The notes: a model not told the origin generated them from the sequence alone. Numbered from the stretch's first letter, positions 1 through 12,214 are shown. The stretch: DNA of 64,000 nucleotides from Ophiosphaerella korrae (GCA_028456385.1 JALNQF010000024.1:62001-126000), one strand, 5' to 3'. Numbers and translations: made by a program.

Positions 1-811
1 AGACGTTGGTGTTGTGTGGATGAAACGCACAGGGGTGAAGATTCAAGCCACGCTAAAGCACACAGGCCCTGCCCAAGTTGTCTAGCCATAATGAGGACGC
101 GTTTTCGTCTGTTCACTCGCTCATCTATGGATATTAAGCATCACCATTCAACGCGCGCAAATCAACTCAAGACTATCCACAAGGCAAGAGCCAGGCATTT
201 GATCAGAATTTTGAGATTGTGATCGTAGGATAGATGACTCATGTTCAAGGACGAAAACCGGCTTAGTGCATTTGCTAGGTTTTAGCGGATTTTGAACGGT
301 ACCGCAGGAGCTGTAGCCGGAGTATCCTCACACACTGTCACCCAATGTACATGGCAGACGAACAGAATCGGAACACTCTTCACAGATAGATGGCAAGGAC
401 AGGTAATGTAACACATTTTTCCAAGTAGTGACAACATCAATCACAGCTCTGTCTGATGACCTCGGCTCGCTTGCAGCAGGATCAGAATTCCCCGTGCCAT
501 ATGCGTCTTATTGTTACTCCGAGCTGCATTAGACTGGGCGACTGAACGTCAGGCAAATATTAGCCGGGTCATGCCCCACCATCGGGATGTGGGGTTACAG
601 CAGCTCCACCAATTCTTCCAAGCAACCTCAGACCATGAGTCTACTGGCGACAGCGGTTTGTACCAGATTGCTGTGCTTCGACTTTCGGTACTATATTCCC
701 ACGCAACTAACTATAAGGCTCCAAGTGGAATCGCGGAGTTAAGGCTTGTCTTTGTGCAGTATCCTCATCTAACAGATGATACGCAGATTAAGTTGATTGA
801 GAGAATTAGTA
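1..811. other. left edge, no supportable gene
   Basis: No reading frame here shows family resemblance or a convincing ATG. An open stretch at 511-888 starts at TTG, overlaps the first exon of the P450 in another frame and resembles nothing I know. The 3' part must carry the P450 promoter; I see no clear TATA box. Confidence 0.5.
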
Positions 812-2602
812 ATGGCTATAGAGCAGCTTTTCGATGCGATACCATTGCATTACTTGCAGCACGGTATCTCGAGGTTTGGTGCCGTTAATATTGCACTAGC
901 AGTGTGCACAACAGCCATACTTAGTGTGCTAGCAGACTATGCATGGATGTTATACCTGAGATCCAAGATGGTACTGAAAGTTTGACATAATTAACAGAAC
1001 AACACTGACAGATATGTGCAGCCCCCTGGTCCAGTTCCATACCCTATCATCGGCAACACATTTCAACTTCCAGACAATAAGCCTTGGATATATTTTGAAG
1101 AGTTGTCAAAGAAGTACAATACGCCATTGATAACTTACTGGATTGGCCGAAATCCTACGGTATGGATAAACGACGCCTGGACAGCGAGCGAATTACTCGA
1201 TAAGAGAGCTGGGATATATTGTTCTCGACCTCGAATGTTAGTTTTCGCTGAGCTCGGCTCAGGACAAAACAATTTAGTGAACATGTACACAATCACGCCG
1301 GCTCAGCGAGATCGATTCCGTGTCCAGAGGAAATTAATGCACCAAGGGGTCGGCATTCAGCAAGTCAAGCGGTACCGAGACTTTCAAAATGACGAAAGCA
1401 AAGTCGTAGCATATGATCTCTTAAACACGCCAGGAAAATACGTCGCGCACTTTGAACGATACGCAACGAGCGTAGTTTCTATCATTGGTTTTGGGAGAAG
1501 GGTCGCAAGCTCGAGCGATCCGATCATCACTGAAGTCATAGCGGTTATGCATCGTGCAGCAGACCTAAACGTCCCAGGAAAGTCATTTCCAATGCTCATG
1601 GAAACGTTCCCAGCACTCGCTCTAGTGCCCACACGGTATGCGCCATGGAAACATGGACTGGGTTCCAAGAGAAAGTCGCATCGCGGGCACGACTTCTTCT
1701 ATTCTCTTGCACACGAAGCAAATGAGACCCCGGGGCATGATGACTGCTATGCGAAGATGCTGTTCAAGGAGCAGAAAAAATATAACTTGGCACCAAAGGA
1801 AATTTCTGCGCTCTCAGGAAATCTGTTCGGCGCAGGTTCAGACACTTCAAGTAGCACGCTTATAACCGCCGTTCTTGCGATGCGCGCCTTTCCGGAGACG
1901 ATGGTACCAGCATGGAAAGAACTGGATCGCGTTGTTGGCCCAGACAGGAGCCCGTCGTTCGACGATGATGCTAATTTACCTTATGTGCGTGCCTTTATCA
2001 AGGAAGTTTTCCGATGGCGATCGGTCGCAATCATTGGTGGTCAACCACACGCCCCGACTCAAGACGACTATTATAATGGCTACTTGATTCCCAAGTCAAC
2101 CTGGGTGCAAGGCAATGTGTGGGCAATCCACCACAACGACCGCGAGTTTCCCGATCCCGACCGCTTCAACCCCAACAGATTCTTGAAAGATCACCTAGAT
2201 GCACGACCCTTTCCAGGCGAGCGAGGCTATATGACATTTGGCTGGGGGCGAAGGGTGTGCTCAGGCCAAGCATTAGCAGAGCAGGGAACATGGCTAACAA
2301 TTGCCCGACTACTTTGGGGTTTCAAGATTGAACCTAAGCTAGACGAAAGTGGCACGGCGATACCGGTGGATATTTTCGATTATACGTAAGTCTTTTATCT
2401 CATGCTTTCAAAATTATATCCTTGCTGACTTGCGCATAGGAACGGCCTGAACATGCGCCCTCAACCCTTTCAAGTGACTATCAAACCGCGAAGTGAGCAG
2501 ATACGACAAACTATTCAGCGGGAAGGTGAGCAAGCACTGCGCGATCTTGCGCCGTATGAAGGGGAGACAAAGTATCGAATGAGCACATTTTATAAGAAAT
2601 AG
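812..2602 (+). CDS. cytochrome P450 monooxygenase, membrane anchored
   Basis: Heme-thiolate monooxygenase, expected on the ER membrane with NADPH-P450 reductase as electron donor. Three exons fit: 812-970, 1022-2385 and 2440-2602, giving 561 residues. The introns (51 and 54 bp) have GT/AG ends and a ctgac branch point. Residues about 25-48 are a hydrophobic anchor, followed by the Pro-rich hinge PPGPVPYPIIGN. The I-helix reads GAGSDTSSS, the K-helix ExxR is EVFR near residue 380, a PERF-like segment FPDPDRFNPNRF follows, and the heme loop FGWGRRVCSG puts the axial Cys near residue 466. All core motifs are intact. The style resembles the OrdA-like fungal P450s; substrate unknown. No polyketide or peptide synthase is nearby, so a secondary-metabolite cluster is not supported. 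The ATG at 812 is the first in frame before the anchor. Confidence 0.9.
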
Positions 2603-4293
2603 AAATTAGACTACAAATAGCAATATTTGTGAAATTGTGACACCTGAATTCCCATTCGTTCACGAGTACCTAGTAGAAAGTATCGATGTTACGGCTTGTA
2701 CCATCCCTGATATTTGATCATTTAAGGTCTAATAAAATAAGGCTGAATGAATGTAGGTATATTCAAATTGATGCATTTGTAGTCGTTAGGATTTTTATAG
2801 AAGTGCCAAGGTCTTTGTTCATAAGACAATCCTTTATGATATGAGACTTTCACTATACAGTTGGTATGTCACATTGTCATTGACTTTGGGATCATAAATG
2901 GCAGAGTTCATGTTATAATAATTTCTCCGATATTTAGATTTATTTGTAATATTCACCATGTTGTGCAGCAAATATGTTTTTATTGTGCTCTATGCTTTGA
3001 GTGTTAGTGCCTAGAGCACCGAATTTAAGATTAATTATATCTCGCACAGGTGCAAAATATATAAAACAAAATCATTGCGCTACGGTAGGAATGATTCACA
3101 GAATCGATATGTCAGAAGGGTGGCAATTGTTTACATTGAATGAGTTTGTCTTTCTGCAGTAGCCTAATACCGATCTCTTTTAAGCAAATAAAAAACCACA
3201 ATTTTTCCATTATCAAGTAACAAGCAACTTTAAGTATACCATACTATTCTTAGTCTTTTAGGACAATGTCAGTCATGTTTGCAGGGCTTGTGGTGTTAGG
3301 ATAGCCTATAGTTTGATGAGTATATGCTGCCTTCATTCAACTATACTGAGCTTTTTGGGGCCCTTTCCCCACAGATAAAATTCGAGTGTCACTTCTATTT
3401 CGTGCGCCCGTTACTCAAATTATTTATTTGATCACAGTGGAAATCTTGACAGTATTATAAGCGTATTGTCGTCGATTTAGAAGAGTCCAAAACACAAACC
3501 TCGAATCTTCATGGAGTGCAAGGATTATGAAAATAAAATAAAAGACTTTTCCACTACCATCTCAAGGTCACTAGCAAGGTGACATGATCTCAGTCTGCTT
3601 CCAACTTTTTCGACGCAAGATGTTCGAGGATGGAAGCGAGTGACAAGGGTCCACCCACGAACGCTCCAACCAACATGTTCACACCAGCGTCTACATTTAG
3701 CCATGCATAAAATGACAACCCAAAGAATTGCCATTCCCAATGTATGGCGTTTGATATGCGACAAGACCGGCGTCAGAAGTGGGTGCACGCCACATGAAAC
3801 GCGCCTGAAACCCTCCTAGCATGATCCTAGACTCGCGCCATATCCTGCACCCCGACATCCGTTAAGGCGATCAAAAGCTTAATTGAACAACGACTAAGGC
3901 TGCAAGGCTGCCAAAAAATGTTTCTGGTCTGTGCTTTGCGTGAACATGTTGATGGAAGGAATTGCAAGGACAAATGGTTAACAAAAAGAGATCAGTATAT
4001 CATTACTAGTAAAGAGCGTAACAGACGAGGGTTCCCAGGCCCAACTACTACGCAATTAGTAACAACCCAGCCAATACCTAATAAGGATATCTTGACAGTC
4101 GTTCCACTCGTAGGTGCGGTCACAGACCAGCATCCTCTTACACCCCAACCCTGCCTTTTAAATCATCTAGTATGAGGTATATACATTCTAGCTCTCCATT
4201 TTTAGTCACTTCCAGTTCTTCCTATCCAATTATGCTTCGAGACGCCGCGCGCTCATTTTAATCTTCGTGCTTGCCGTGGTATCATTGCGTCGC
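2603..4293. other. A+T-rich intergenic region
   Basis: About 1.7 kb without a gene. From roughly 2600 to 3550 the sequence is clearly A+T-rich, with many TA steps and short A/T runs, unlike the flanking coding DNA. Short open frames at 3525-3788 and 3918-4175 have no recognisable content. This may be decayed (RIP-affected) DNA, but no repeat partner is visible inside the window. Confidence 0.5.
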
Positions 4294-5374
4294 TTATAGA
4301 AGGTCGATCTCCTCCTCCTGGTCGTCGTTGGTGAGTGCTGGCTGTGCCTGTTGCTTGCGGGCAGCCTCGCGCTTGCGGGCAGCGGCGCCGGCAATAGGAG
4401 CAGTAGCTGCAGTGCCTGAGCATGTTAGTATTGATGTGACTTGATGTGTGTATAGAGGACTACGAACCAGTAGTTGCGCCAGTGGTGGCACCAGTGTTAG
4501 CTCCGGTATTGGCGACGCCAGTGTTTGCGCCGGTGGCGGCACCAGCAAGTTGAGCGTTGTTGGCAGCGGGGGCAGCAGCGGCGGGAGCGGCAGTGCCGGC
4601 TTGCTGGGCGACCTGGTTGGCGTTGCCAGCAGCAGCAGGAGCAGCGGCGGCGGGAGCGGCAGCGGCACTACCGGCAGCGGCAGGAGCAGCAGCAGCAGGA
4701 GCAGCAGCCGCAGGAGCAGCGGCGGCAGGAGCAGCGGCAGCGGGAGCAGCAGCGGCAGCGCCAGCCATTTGAACTGGAACACAACCGCCAAAGGGACCAG
4801 CTCGAGCCGGGTTCTCGCAGCGGACCATGCAGACGTTGGATTGACCAGCCACTGTTCCTGTGCAAGTCGTGCCAGCGGGGATAGAGGCAGTAAGAGGAAG
4901 ATCCTGCATCTGAGTAGCCCTGTTGCGGCCACGGTCGTTGCCCTCGAGGTTCTGGGTGACAGTGATGGGCTGCCAGTTGGTTCCAGTACCAGTAGCATCA
5001 ATCATGCACTTGTATGGTCCAGCTCCGTCGGAGTTGACCTGGTGGACAGTCATCATGATCTGACCACCAGCTGTGACCTGGGGAAGAGTGCCACCGTTGA
5101 GCTGCATGACCTGTGCGGTACCGGCCTCGATCACGTTGTCACCACCACCGAGGGTCTCACCGCAAGTGGCTGCGGCATCGCCACGGAAGCGAGTGGAGTC
5201 TTGCTGGAAGGGGTTGCGGCCAGTGCCGTCGCGAGGAGTGGATGGGTCGACACCGATGGCAGAACCCTGACCACCAGCATTGCCGGTAGCGCCAATAATG
5301 GCTCCGTGGCCAGCCACGAGAGAAGAGGAAGCCAAAAGGCTGAAGGAAACAACTGAAGTCTTGGAGAAGTACAT
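4294..5374 (-). CDS. Egh16/Gas1-like secreted protein with Ala-Pro repeat tail
   Basis: Secreted protein of the Egh16-like family (Gas1/Mas appressorium-associated proteins of fungal pathogens), of unknown biochemical role. Two exons, 5374-4468 and 4415-4294, are separated by a 52-bp intron (GTTCGT donor, CTAAC branch, CTCAG acceptor), giving 342 residues. Residues 1-22 form a signal peptide ending SLVAGHG, followed by the family signature GAIIGATGNAGGQGSAIGVD and regularly spaced Cys residues (AATCGET, YKCMID, TTCTGT, NVCMVRCENP, FGGCVPV). The family domain ends near residue 205. After it comes a run of APAAAA units, an N/T/G-rich stretch (NTGANTGATTG), then a basic Lys/Arg/Gln segment and an acidic end EEEIDLL. 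A secretory protein with such a charged tail is unusual. The start fits: the ATG heads the signal peptide and a TATA box lies about 140 bp upstream. Confidence 0.85.
4570..4766. repeat. GC-rich minisatellite coding the Ala-Pro repeats
   Basis: The stretch alternates gcagcggc and ggagcagc-type units. On the minus strand it encodes repeated APAAAA in the Egh16-like protein. It keeps several frames open on both strands, which explains long antisense open frames here. Units are imperfect, so copy number is likely variable between strains. Confidence 0.7.
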
Positions 5375-7636
5375 ACTGAACCGGTCAGATGAGATGATTA
5401 AGGTGGAAGAATAGAAGGGTTATTAGATGAATGGAAGAGAAGTAGTGATTACTGTAGAAGCTGGGTTGGGAACCTGAGTGCTGATGCTCTTCTTCGGTCG
5501 TGGCCTGGCCTCCCTTTATACAAAATCCACCAGGTAGGTTGTCTCTAACTCTTTCAATTCGCTAAGTGCACCGTAGTAGCGTCTGCGGGTGTCCGGGAGG
5601 TCAAGTTTGGCCAAGACGTGTGAAGTTATCAAAATGTCCGATACGAAGCCAACGTGAAGCACGACGATACAACCTCGGCAGGTCTCTGCCCATGTCCAGA
5701 TCGCTCAAAACACCATGTCGGTAAAAATAGGCCTTAAAATCTGTGTTTAGTAGTTTCAGCGGAGGATTCTGGTTTCAGCGGAGCTTTCTAGTAAACGGAG
5801 AGTCTTGAGACTGAAGCATTGTGTCGCTAGACTGACCAATTGCAAACCAGGGTGAAGAGAAACCAGGCGATGACATGCAGGGACTTGGCAGGAAGTGCGA
5901 CATGGATGAGGCTGTTCAAATTCTATCATTGGCAGAGCCTCCGAGGGGTAGGGATTGTCTCAACATCGTTCTGTTTGGTCAAGGCCTGGGCCACATCTAG
6001 CGATGTCTAAGCATCTACATCTGCATAATATTGCTTGGCAGGCAGCTCAAATCGTGACTTGGCATTGTTGAAACCATGGGTGGCGGAGGCGAATGGCATC
6101 AATAGCTATGCCATGACGGCAAACATTGGGACATTTGTCAAGACGCTATAGATAGCTCTGAAACCAAACCGCAAGTTGGAGCATGACATTTTCAGTGACA
6201 AACAATGATTATTGGGTTTATGGGGGGTCTTTTTTTTGCCAGAAAACCCACGAGTGAACTTGATCCTTTCGAGAAAATCGTTAATTGTTGGGCAGCAAGA
6301 CCGTGAGGCTGCAAGCGAGGGTGCGGCGGAGATCTACAGCCATGATCACCCTCGTTGCGACGGCACAGATTGATCCGTGTGGTTCGGTTTTGCCAGTGTT
6401 TTTGTAAACGTGAAGCACATCTTAATGCAAATGTGTGCGGCTTGAAGTTTCGTGTGACCGAGTTGGGAACAAACTTTATCTAGTGCCACAACGCCAGTTT
6501 CATAAGACCTCGAACGGCTGTAGAACGAAAACAATCTGGGGAACGGAGAGAACTCGGCCAGCGCATCTTCCGGTCTGTGAATCCGCACCTAGCGGCTGGG
6601 CGAAGAGGAATAGGCCTGATGCGTGACCAAGACGGATGTGCGGTAGGGCTACAAGGCTTGAAGCAGACGACGTTGTTAGAGCCGCGCCTTAGGTAAGCGG
6701 TTTTGACAAATCAGATGCCGACATTCCGACCTTAGCCCCGTGCGGCTAACACCGATATCCACCAACAATAGTCTTCTCGCTACGCGCCCAGGAGGTTTGC
6801 AAGGCTCCTTAGGGGCAGAAGGCAGCGAGGCGAGGCTGAGAATGACTCGAGTTTGCTACACCCCAGCCTCACTCTAAACGGCTTTCCTTCATGTCACACC
6901 TCAACTGGTGTGATGCGCATGCTATTTCGTCGCATGGGCCCATGAGCACCCCTCAATGTCTCCGTCACATTGGCACCTCAGTGTGGCTCTCGCGCCCTGT
7001 GTGTTGAATCGTGGGTGAGTGTGGCAAACCAACTCAAGCATGGCACATGGGATGCACAGCAGCCTTCAGATTGTGATCATAGCACAAATTCGCTGATTGT
7101 CTATGTTGTGCATATCTGAACATAGTCTTCAATGCTCTATGCAGTGGGACTTGTTAATTGACAAATATGCACCAATCCATGAGGCACAATGTTCCATCGC
7201 GCAAACTGTATCGACTTCTTAGTGATTATTGTCTGTCAGATAACACAGTTGTCCTCTTCTTTCTTCCCCCCTAAACTCTCAGATAACATGTGTGCTATGA
7301 TGACAACAATCAGCACGATAACCTGACGATGGAGCGCTTGCCCAATAATGGCAGGTCCTTAGCAACCTTGGCACCCAACGTCATTCTGAGCCCGTTGGAT
7401 AAGGATTATATCACAGAGAATGACAAAGAACGATAACCATCTCCCATTGGATGTCTGCAGCAATTCGGCCTTGTTGACTGATCGATATCAAAGAGAACCT
7501 AGCTTGGTGATAACGAATATAGGCGAATATGCAATACACTGAAAGGTGATCGAACTTCAGTAGCTTTGTTGTCACTCGGTGTCATTGTTTCCAACATCTG
7601 CTAGGACACAATTTGTCTATACTAGAGTTGTATAGC
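5375..7636. other. long intergenic region between Egh16-like gene and amidase
   Basis: About 2.3 kb with no supportable gene. The left end is the Egh16-like promoter and the right end the amidase promoter. Short frames at 6346-6626 overlap on both strands and have no family content. A small inverted repeat (TCACACC / GGTGTGA, six-base loop) lies near 6893-6912. Confidence 0.5.
5515..5520 (-). promoter_or_regulatory. TATA box of the Egh16-like gene
   Basis: TATAAA followed by GGGAG on the minus strand, about 140 bp upstream of the ATG at 5374. Position and sequence fit a core promoter of a strongly regulated gene. Confidence 0.55.
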
Positions 7637-9295
7637 ATGCTGTTGGCCCATTGCACCATCCTGCTGGCCCTACTCCATACTTCAGCAGCGCAAATCATGC
7701 CATTTGACGCCCGAGAAGCCACTATTGACTCCACCCACCATGCACTATACTCTCGACTATCAACATGCCGCGAAGTCGTATCATCTTTCATCTCCCGTAT
7801 CGAGGCCCATAACCACCGAACGAATGCGATCATCACCCTGAACCCACAAGCTTTGAGCGATGCGGATGTTCTAGACGAGCAACTCTCGCGAGGTAATGCG
7901 ACAGGTTCACTCTTCTGCATTCCTATCCTCCTTAAAGACAACTTTGACACTAAGGAGATGCCAACAACTGGAGGCAGTTTAGCACTCGCGAATTCGCAGC
8001 CAACAGAAGATGCACCGAGTGTTGTTGCACTCAAGAGTGCGGGTGCTGTCATACTTGGAAAGACGAACCTTCACGAGTTGGCTTTGGAGGGCATCAGCAT
8101 GTCCTCCCTTGGTGGTCAAACAATTAACCCATACGATACTACTCGGACTCCGGGAGGTAGCTCCGGGGGAACTGGCGCAGCCGTAGCAGCGTCCTTTTGC
8201 GCCTTTGGTACAGGCACAGACACAGTGAACTCACTCAGGAGTCCAGCAAGTGCAAACTCCCTCTATAGCATCAGGCCTACACGGGGATTAATCTCGCGCA
8301 CTGGAGTCATGCCGATTTCATCAACACACGACGTCATAGGACCTATTGCAAGAACAGTGAAGGATGTTGCTATAGCCCTGACTGTTATGGCTGATACTAG
8401 CTATGTTGCAACAGATAGCATGACAGTACCCATCCCTTCAGGAAATCGTAATATCGATTACGCTCGATCCCTCGGCGATGTATCGCTAAAGGGCCTACGC
8501 ATAGGCGTGCTTGATGGTTTCTTCAATCGTGCCAGCGGGCCCGAAGTAACTCCTGTGAACAAGGCCATGAATGCCATGACGGCCAGACTAAGAGCAGAGG
8601 GTGCCATGCTTATCCCCATAGAGGAGGCCATCTACAATGCGACAGCTATACAAGCTTCTTACGATGTTCAACGCTACGAGTACCGCGAATTGATGGATCA
8701 ATACTTACAACGCTCCTCTCTAGCCGGCAGCCATCCGACAAAGCTTTCAGACATATATTCCAGACGTGCGGTGAATGGTTTTGGTGGCGACTTTGTCGTA
8801 TTACCCTCCCAGTACGAATATGTCAACACTGCGCTCGTCTCATCGACTAGCAACGCGACATACATAGAGCGTCAGAATGGTATCCGCAATCTTACGCTGA
8901 CCCTTCTAAAGACGTTTACATCCAATAATATTGATGTAATCATCTACCCCGAGCAAAAGAATCTTGTCGTCAAACTTGGCTCACCTTCACAATCTGGCCG
9001 CAATGGCATTTTGGCAGCGTTGACAGGTGCTCCCGTTGTCACTGTACCTGTGGGCTTCAGCGATCCAAGCAAAGATGCGCCAATCGGTGTACCTATAGGT
9101 ATGGAAATTCTGGGGAAGCCTTTTGAGGAGGCAAAGTTGTTGGGAGTCGGGTATCAAATTGAGCAGTTGACGAAGATTAGAAGGGCGCCTGTATGGGCTA
9201 AAGAACATGTGGAAGTGATAGATTATATGAGTGTGCCGGTGATTAGGCCGAATCGTGGAAATATCCCTAACGTGTACCCATTAGGGGTGTTGTAG
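7637..9295 (+). CDS. secreted amidase-signature family hydrolase
   Basis: Amidase signature enzyme, expected to hydrolyse C-N amide bonds with a Ser-cisSer-Lys triad, probably extracellular. It is a single exon of 552 residues, the usual length for secreted fungal amidases. Residues 1-18 (MLLAHCTILLALLHTSAA) form a signal peptide. The catalytic Lys is in ILLKDNFDT near residue 100. The Gly/Ser-rich loop GGSSGGTGAAVAAS carries the bridging Ser, and GTDTVNSLRSPAS carries the nucleophile; VN instead of GG before this Ser is, from memory, seen in fungal secreted relatives. The frame opens upstream at a TTG, but 7637 is the first ATG and starts the signal peptide cleanly. No partner gene indicates the substrate. 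Confidence 0.9.
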   Translation: MLLAHCTILLALLHTSAAQIMPFDAREATIDSTHHALYSRLSTCREVVSSFISRIEAHNHRTNAIITLNPQALSDADVLDEQLSRGNATGSLFCIPILLKDNFDTKEMPTTGGSLALANSQPTEDAPSVVALKSAGAVILGKTNLHELALEGISMSSLGGQTINPYDTTRTPGGSSGGTGAAVAASFCAFGTGTDTVNSLRSPASANSLYSIRPTRGLISRTGVMPISSTHDVIGPIARTVKDVAIALTVMADTSYVATDSMTVPIPSGNRNIDYARSLGDVSLKGLRIGVLDGFFNRASGPEVTPVNKAMNAMTARLRAEGAMLIPIEEAIYNATAIQASYDVQRYEYRELMDQYLQRSSLAGSHPTKLSDIYSRRAVNGFGGDFVVLPSQYEYVNTALVSSTSNATYIERQNGIRNLTLTLLKTFTSNNIDVIIYPEQKNLVVKLGSPSQSGRNGILAALTGAPVVTVPVGFSDPSKDAPIGVPIGMEILGKPFEEAKLLGVGYQIEQLTKIRRAPVWAKEHVEVIDYMSVPVIRPNRGNIPNVYPLGVL

Positions 9296-10372
9296 AGAGG
9301 TAGAAAGCAACTCATCAGGTAAGAATGTAAAATGTAATCCTGTCTTTGCACCCTAGACCTGGGAAAAATGAATTCCTCATTTATAATCGAACACGAAGCG
9401 GTGTAATAGCGTTTCTTGTATATCTTCACAATCATTATGTCTAGTATCATTATAGATTTAGTTTTCGAGACTAGACTGGTTCATATTATTTTTTTCAAAA
9501 AAGCCCATTTCGAGTAATTGATAATCAGCTATTAAATTATTAAAGAAAATATATTGTGATGATAGGGTCATAGTTTTGCAGTTTTCTAATTTGTTTATAC
9601 CAAGGGGAAAGGATGATGCTTTTAAAATGTATGCTTTTGGTGAAAGGCTCCCGATCCCACATTTATACTGGAGTAATGAATTCCTCAATTAAAATTGTGA
9701 TTCAGGATGGTTATAATTTTCACTAATGTATTTTGCTGAGTCAATCAAATAGTTTGGAAATTAAACAATGAACCCAGATTGTTACACTAAGAAGTGTACC
9801 AGCGACCAACAGCTACCCTAAAAATAAATATAAAGTTATCTGTTCAGCCAGCACTAGGGCTAATGTACAATATGTTTATATTTATAAAATTCTGATCTTG
9901 GAAATCCATTACCTCATTGCTTTATTTATTTATGTATTCAAATTGAAAAGGAGACCCGGATTTCTTCAGGCCATAGCTATTAGGGTGTGAATTCGGGCCT
10001 GGATATTCTTGATTTTTCAACCCTGCTAGGGTCTGATCATTTTGCACAAAAAGTACAGGAAGCCAACAAAGCCACCGACGTCAGCAAAGATTTTTTGCCG
10101 TCATTAGTAAGCCTTGCGCCGTGTTTGCTGGTGTGCGGGGAAATCTACATACAGTACCACGGTTGCGCATCCTTTGATGTGATTGGCTAGTTCCACTTGT
10201 ACGAACCAAACCTAGTTCCGATGACAGGGCATCTGCAGGCATCACTTTTACGAAGTTTTTTACGAATTAGTGGATGATAAGGATGCCGCGTAAGGATAAA
10301 TAGCCTCCATGGATCACACAGCTCTGGGCAATGCTTGTGAAAGCTTAGCCTTGTACTGGTTATTGCCTCAAG
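9296..10372. other. A+T-rich intergenic region
   Basis: About 1.1 kb without a gene; 9400-9990 is markedly A+T-rich. The last few hundred bases return to balanced composition and should hold the promoter of the phosphatase relic. Confidence 0.5.
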
Positions 10373-12214
10373 ATGAAGACGCACATCGTGTTTACGCCTT
10401 CTTTATTGGCCTTCATTACCCACGCCGTAGCTGCGCCGACCACAGTCCAGGCAGCGCCATACGCGGGGTCGGCGACTGCGGATGTGTATCCTCCACCGGG
10501 TAGTAAGCTCTGCCGGAGCGTATGGATTTCCTATCAGCATTCTAACGCACGTGGCAGCATCAGTCAACTCATCGCTCTTCCCTCCAGAATCTGTCGTTGG
10601 CTTCCCAGGTCCAACACCTACTGGAGCCGAACCTGCAGCTATTCAAACTGCTAAGACTTATCCATATAACGATGGTCCTGCCAATCAATATCCTTTAGTC
10701 TTTCCGCAGCCATATGGTAGTGGTTCTGAGTCGCCAGAGTTAGACATAAGCAAGTATTGGGGGAACCTTGCTCCATGGTATTCTGTGCGTTCGTCGGACT
10801 ATGGTCTGCAGAATGCAAGCCCTCTAGTACCGGATGGCTGTAAGATTACCCAAGTGCACTTGCTTTACCGACACGGCGCGAGGTATCCGACCAGCGATGC
10901 TCCACCGCCAATATTTGCCCGAAAAGTTGCCAATGCAACGAAGGCTGGGCTCGCCGTCTCGGGAGAGCTTATGTTCCTTGGTAATTGGACGTACAAACTT
11001 GGCGCCGAACTCTTGACACCTTTTGGACGTAGTCAGGAATTCCTCTGGGACTGGAGCATCGACAACTTTATGGCCATCTTCTGAACAACTTCACTGAAAG
11101 CAAAACCCTTCCTGTATTCCGTACCCAATCGAGGATCGTATGGTCAAGACGGTAGTGAACTTTGCTGCAGGATTTTTTGGGTAGGCGTTCGCGCGAACGA
11201 CTTGAACGATGCTTGCTGACTGCGCATCTTGTGGTGCTATAGCGTGCCTGAGTATCTTGATCAAGTCAACGTTGAGATCCTTGTTGAAACGCGTGGGTTG
11301 AATAATTCCGGTGCTCCATACGAGGTCTGCAATAATTCGAATGTGGCCAATAAGGGCAGCATTGGGAGTTCTGTCGCCGCGCGCTTCGCTAACAACGCTT
11401 TTAATACAACTCTCGCTCGACTCCAGTCGCAGGTTACCGGGATCAACTTCACTGCGACAGACATTATTTCTATGCTTCAGCTTTGTTCACACGAGATTGT
11501 TGCGCTGGGCGACTCAGCCTTTTGCAGCCTTTTCAGCGAAGAAGACTTCCTCAACTACGAATATTACTTTGATCTTTCCTTCTATTACAACAATGGCCCC
11601 GGCTCTCCTGTTGCAGCGGCGCAGGGCAAAGGCTATCTCGACAAGTTTATTGGGCGTTTCACTAGAACCTACCCGCAGGCGAACTCAGCATTGAACCAAA
11701 CTTTTGACAACACAACAACTTTTTTCCCTCTCAATCAATCAATCTACGCGGATGCGACGCATGAGGTCGTTGTGCTCGATACGCTTACTGCGTTCAATTT
11801 GACTGCGCTGTTCAATGGTCCACCCTTGAGTACAACAGGCAATCGAAGACAAAATAGTTTTGTAGCAAACAAGCTCGTACCCTTTGCGACACATTTTACA
11901 ACCCAAGTGTTGAGTTGCCCATCGTATCAACCTACAAAGCAAATTAGATTTATTGTGTAAGTTACTTTTTTGTGTTCAGAGCTCCTGACGGTGATGGGCA
12001 CCGTTAACTCGCAACCCACAGCAACGACGCAGTAATTCTGATCAGCGAGTCACACCCGGGCTGTCTATCAGATATAAATGGTCTCTGCTCGTTTGATAAT
12101 GTGGTATTTGTGTTGCAAAAGCGGAGCCCAGAAATCGATTTTGATTTTGATTGTTTTGGTAACTACACAGCTTCAGCTGGCGTCAACTACAACGGTAGGG
12201 CCCCAAGGGCTTAG
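10373..12214 (+). pseudogene. histidine acid phosphatase (phytase-like), broken by two frameshifts
   Basis: The family hydrolyses phosphomonoesters outside the cell. The ATG at 10373 starts a signal peptide (MKTHIVFTPSLLAFITHAVA). Introns fit at about 10503-10557, 11181-11242 and 11957-12021. The catalytic motif LLYRHGARYPTSD is intact, the distal motif reads DATHEVVVLD, and the end DFDCFGNY is family-typical. Two lesions interrupt exon 2. Near 11035-11045 the frame must change to continue from FGRSQEF into HLLNNFTESKTLPVFRTQSR. Near 11128-11131 it must change again to reach DRMVKTVVNFAAGFFG. No intron explains either step. Everything outside the lesions stays open, so decay is recent or these are sequencing errors. 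Confidence 0.8.

Noticed and set aside
511..888. 125-residue frame overlapping the P450 first exon
   Set aside because: TTG start, no recognisable family, and overlaps the well-supported P450 anchor exon.
4448..5356. Long plus-strand open frame (about 300 residues, Ser/Gly-rich) opposite the Egh16-like gene
   Set aside because: It mirrors the GC-rich Ala-Pro repeat and has no family content; the minus frame has signal peptide, conserved Cys, intron and TATA box.
6893..6912. Small inverted repeat as an operator or terminator
   Set aside because: Seven-base arms in a 2 kb gap occur by chance and nothing nearby gives it a role.
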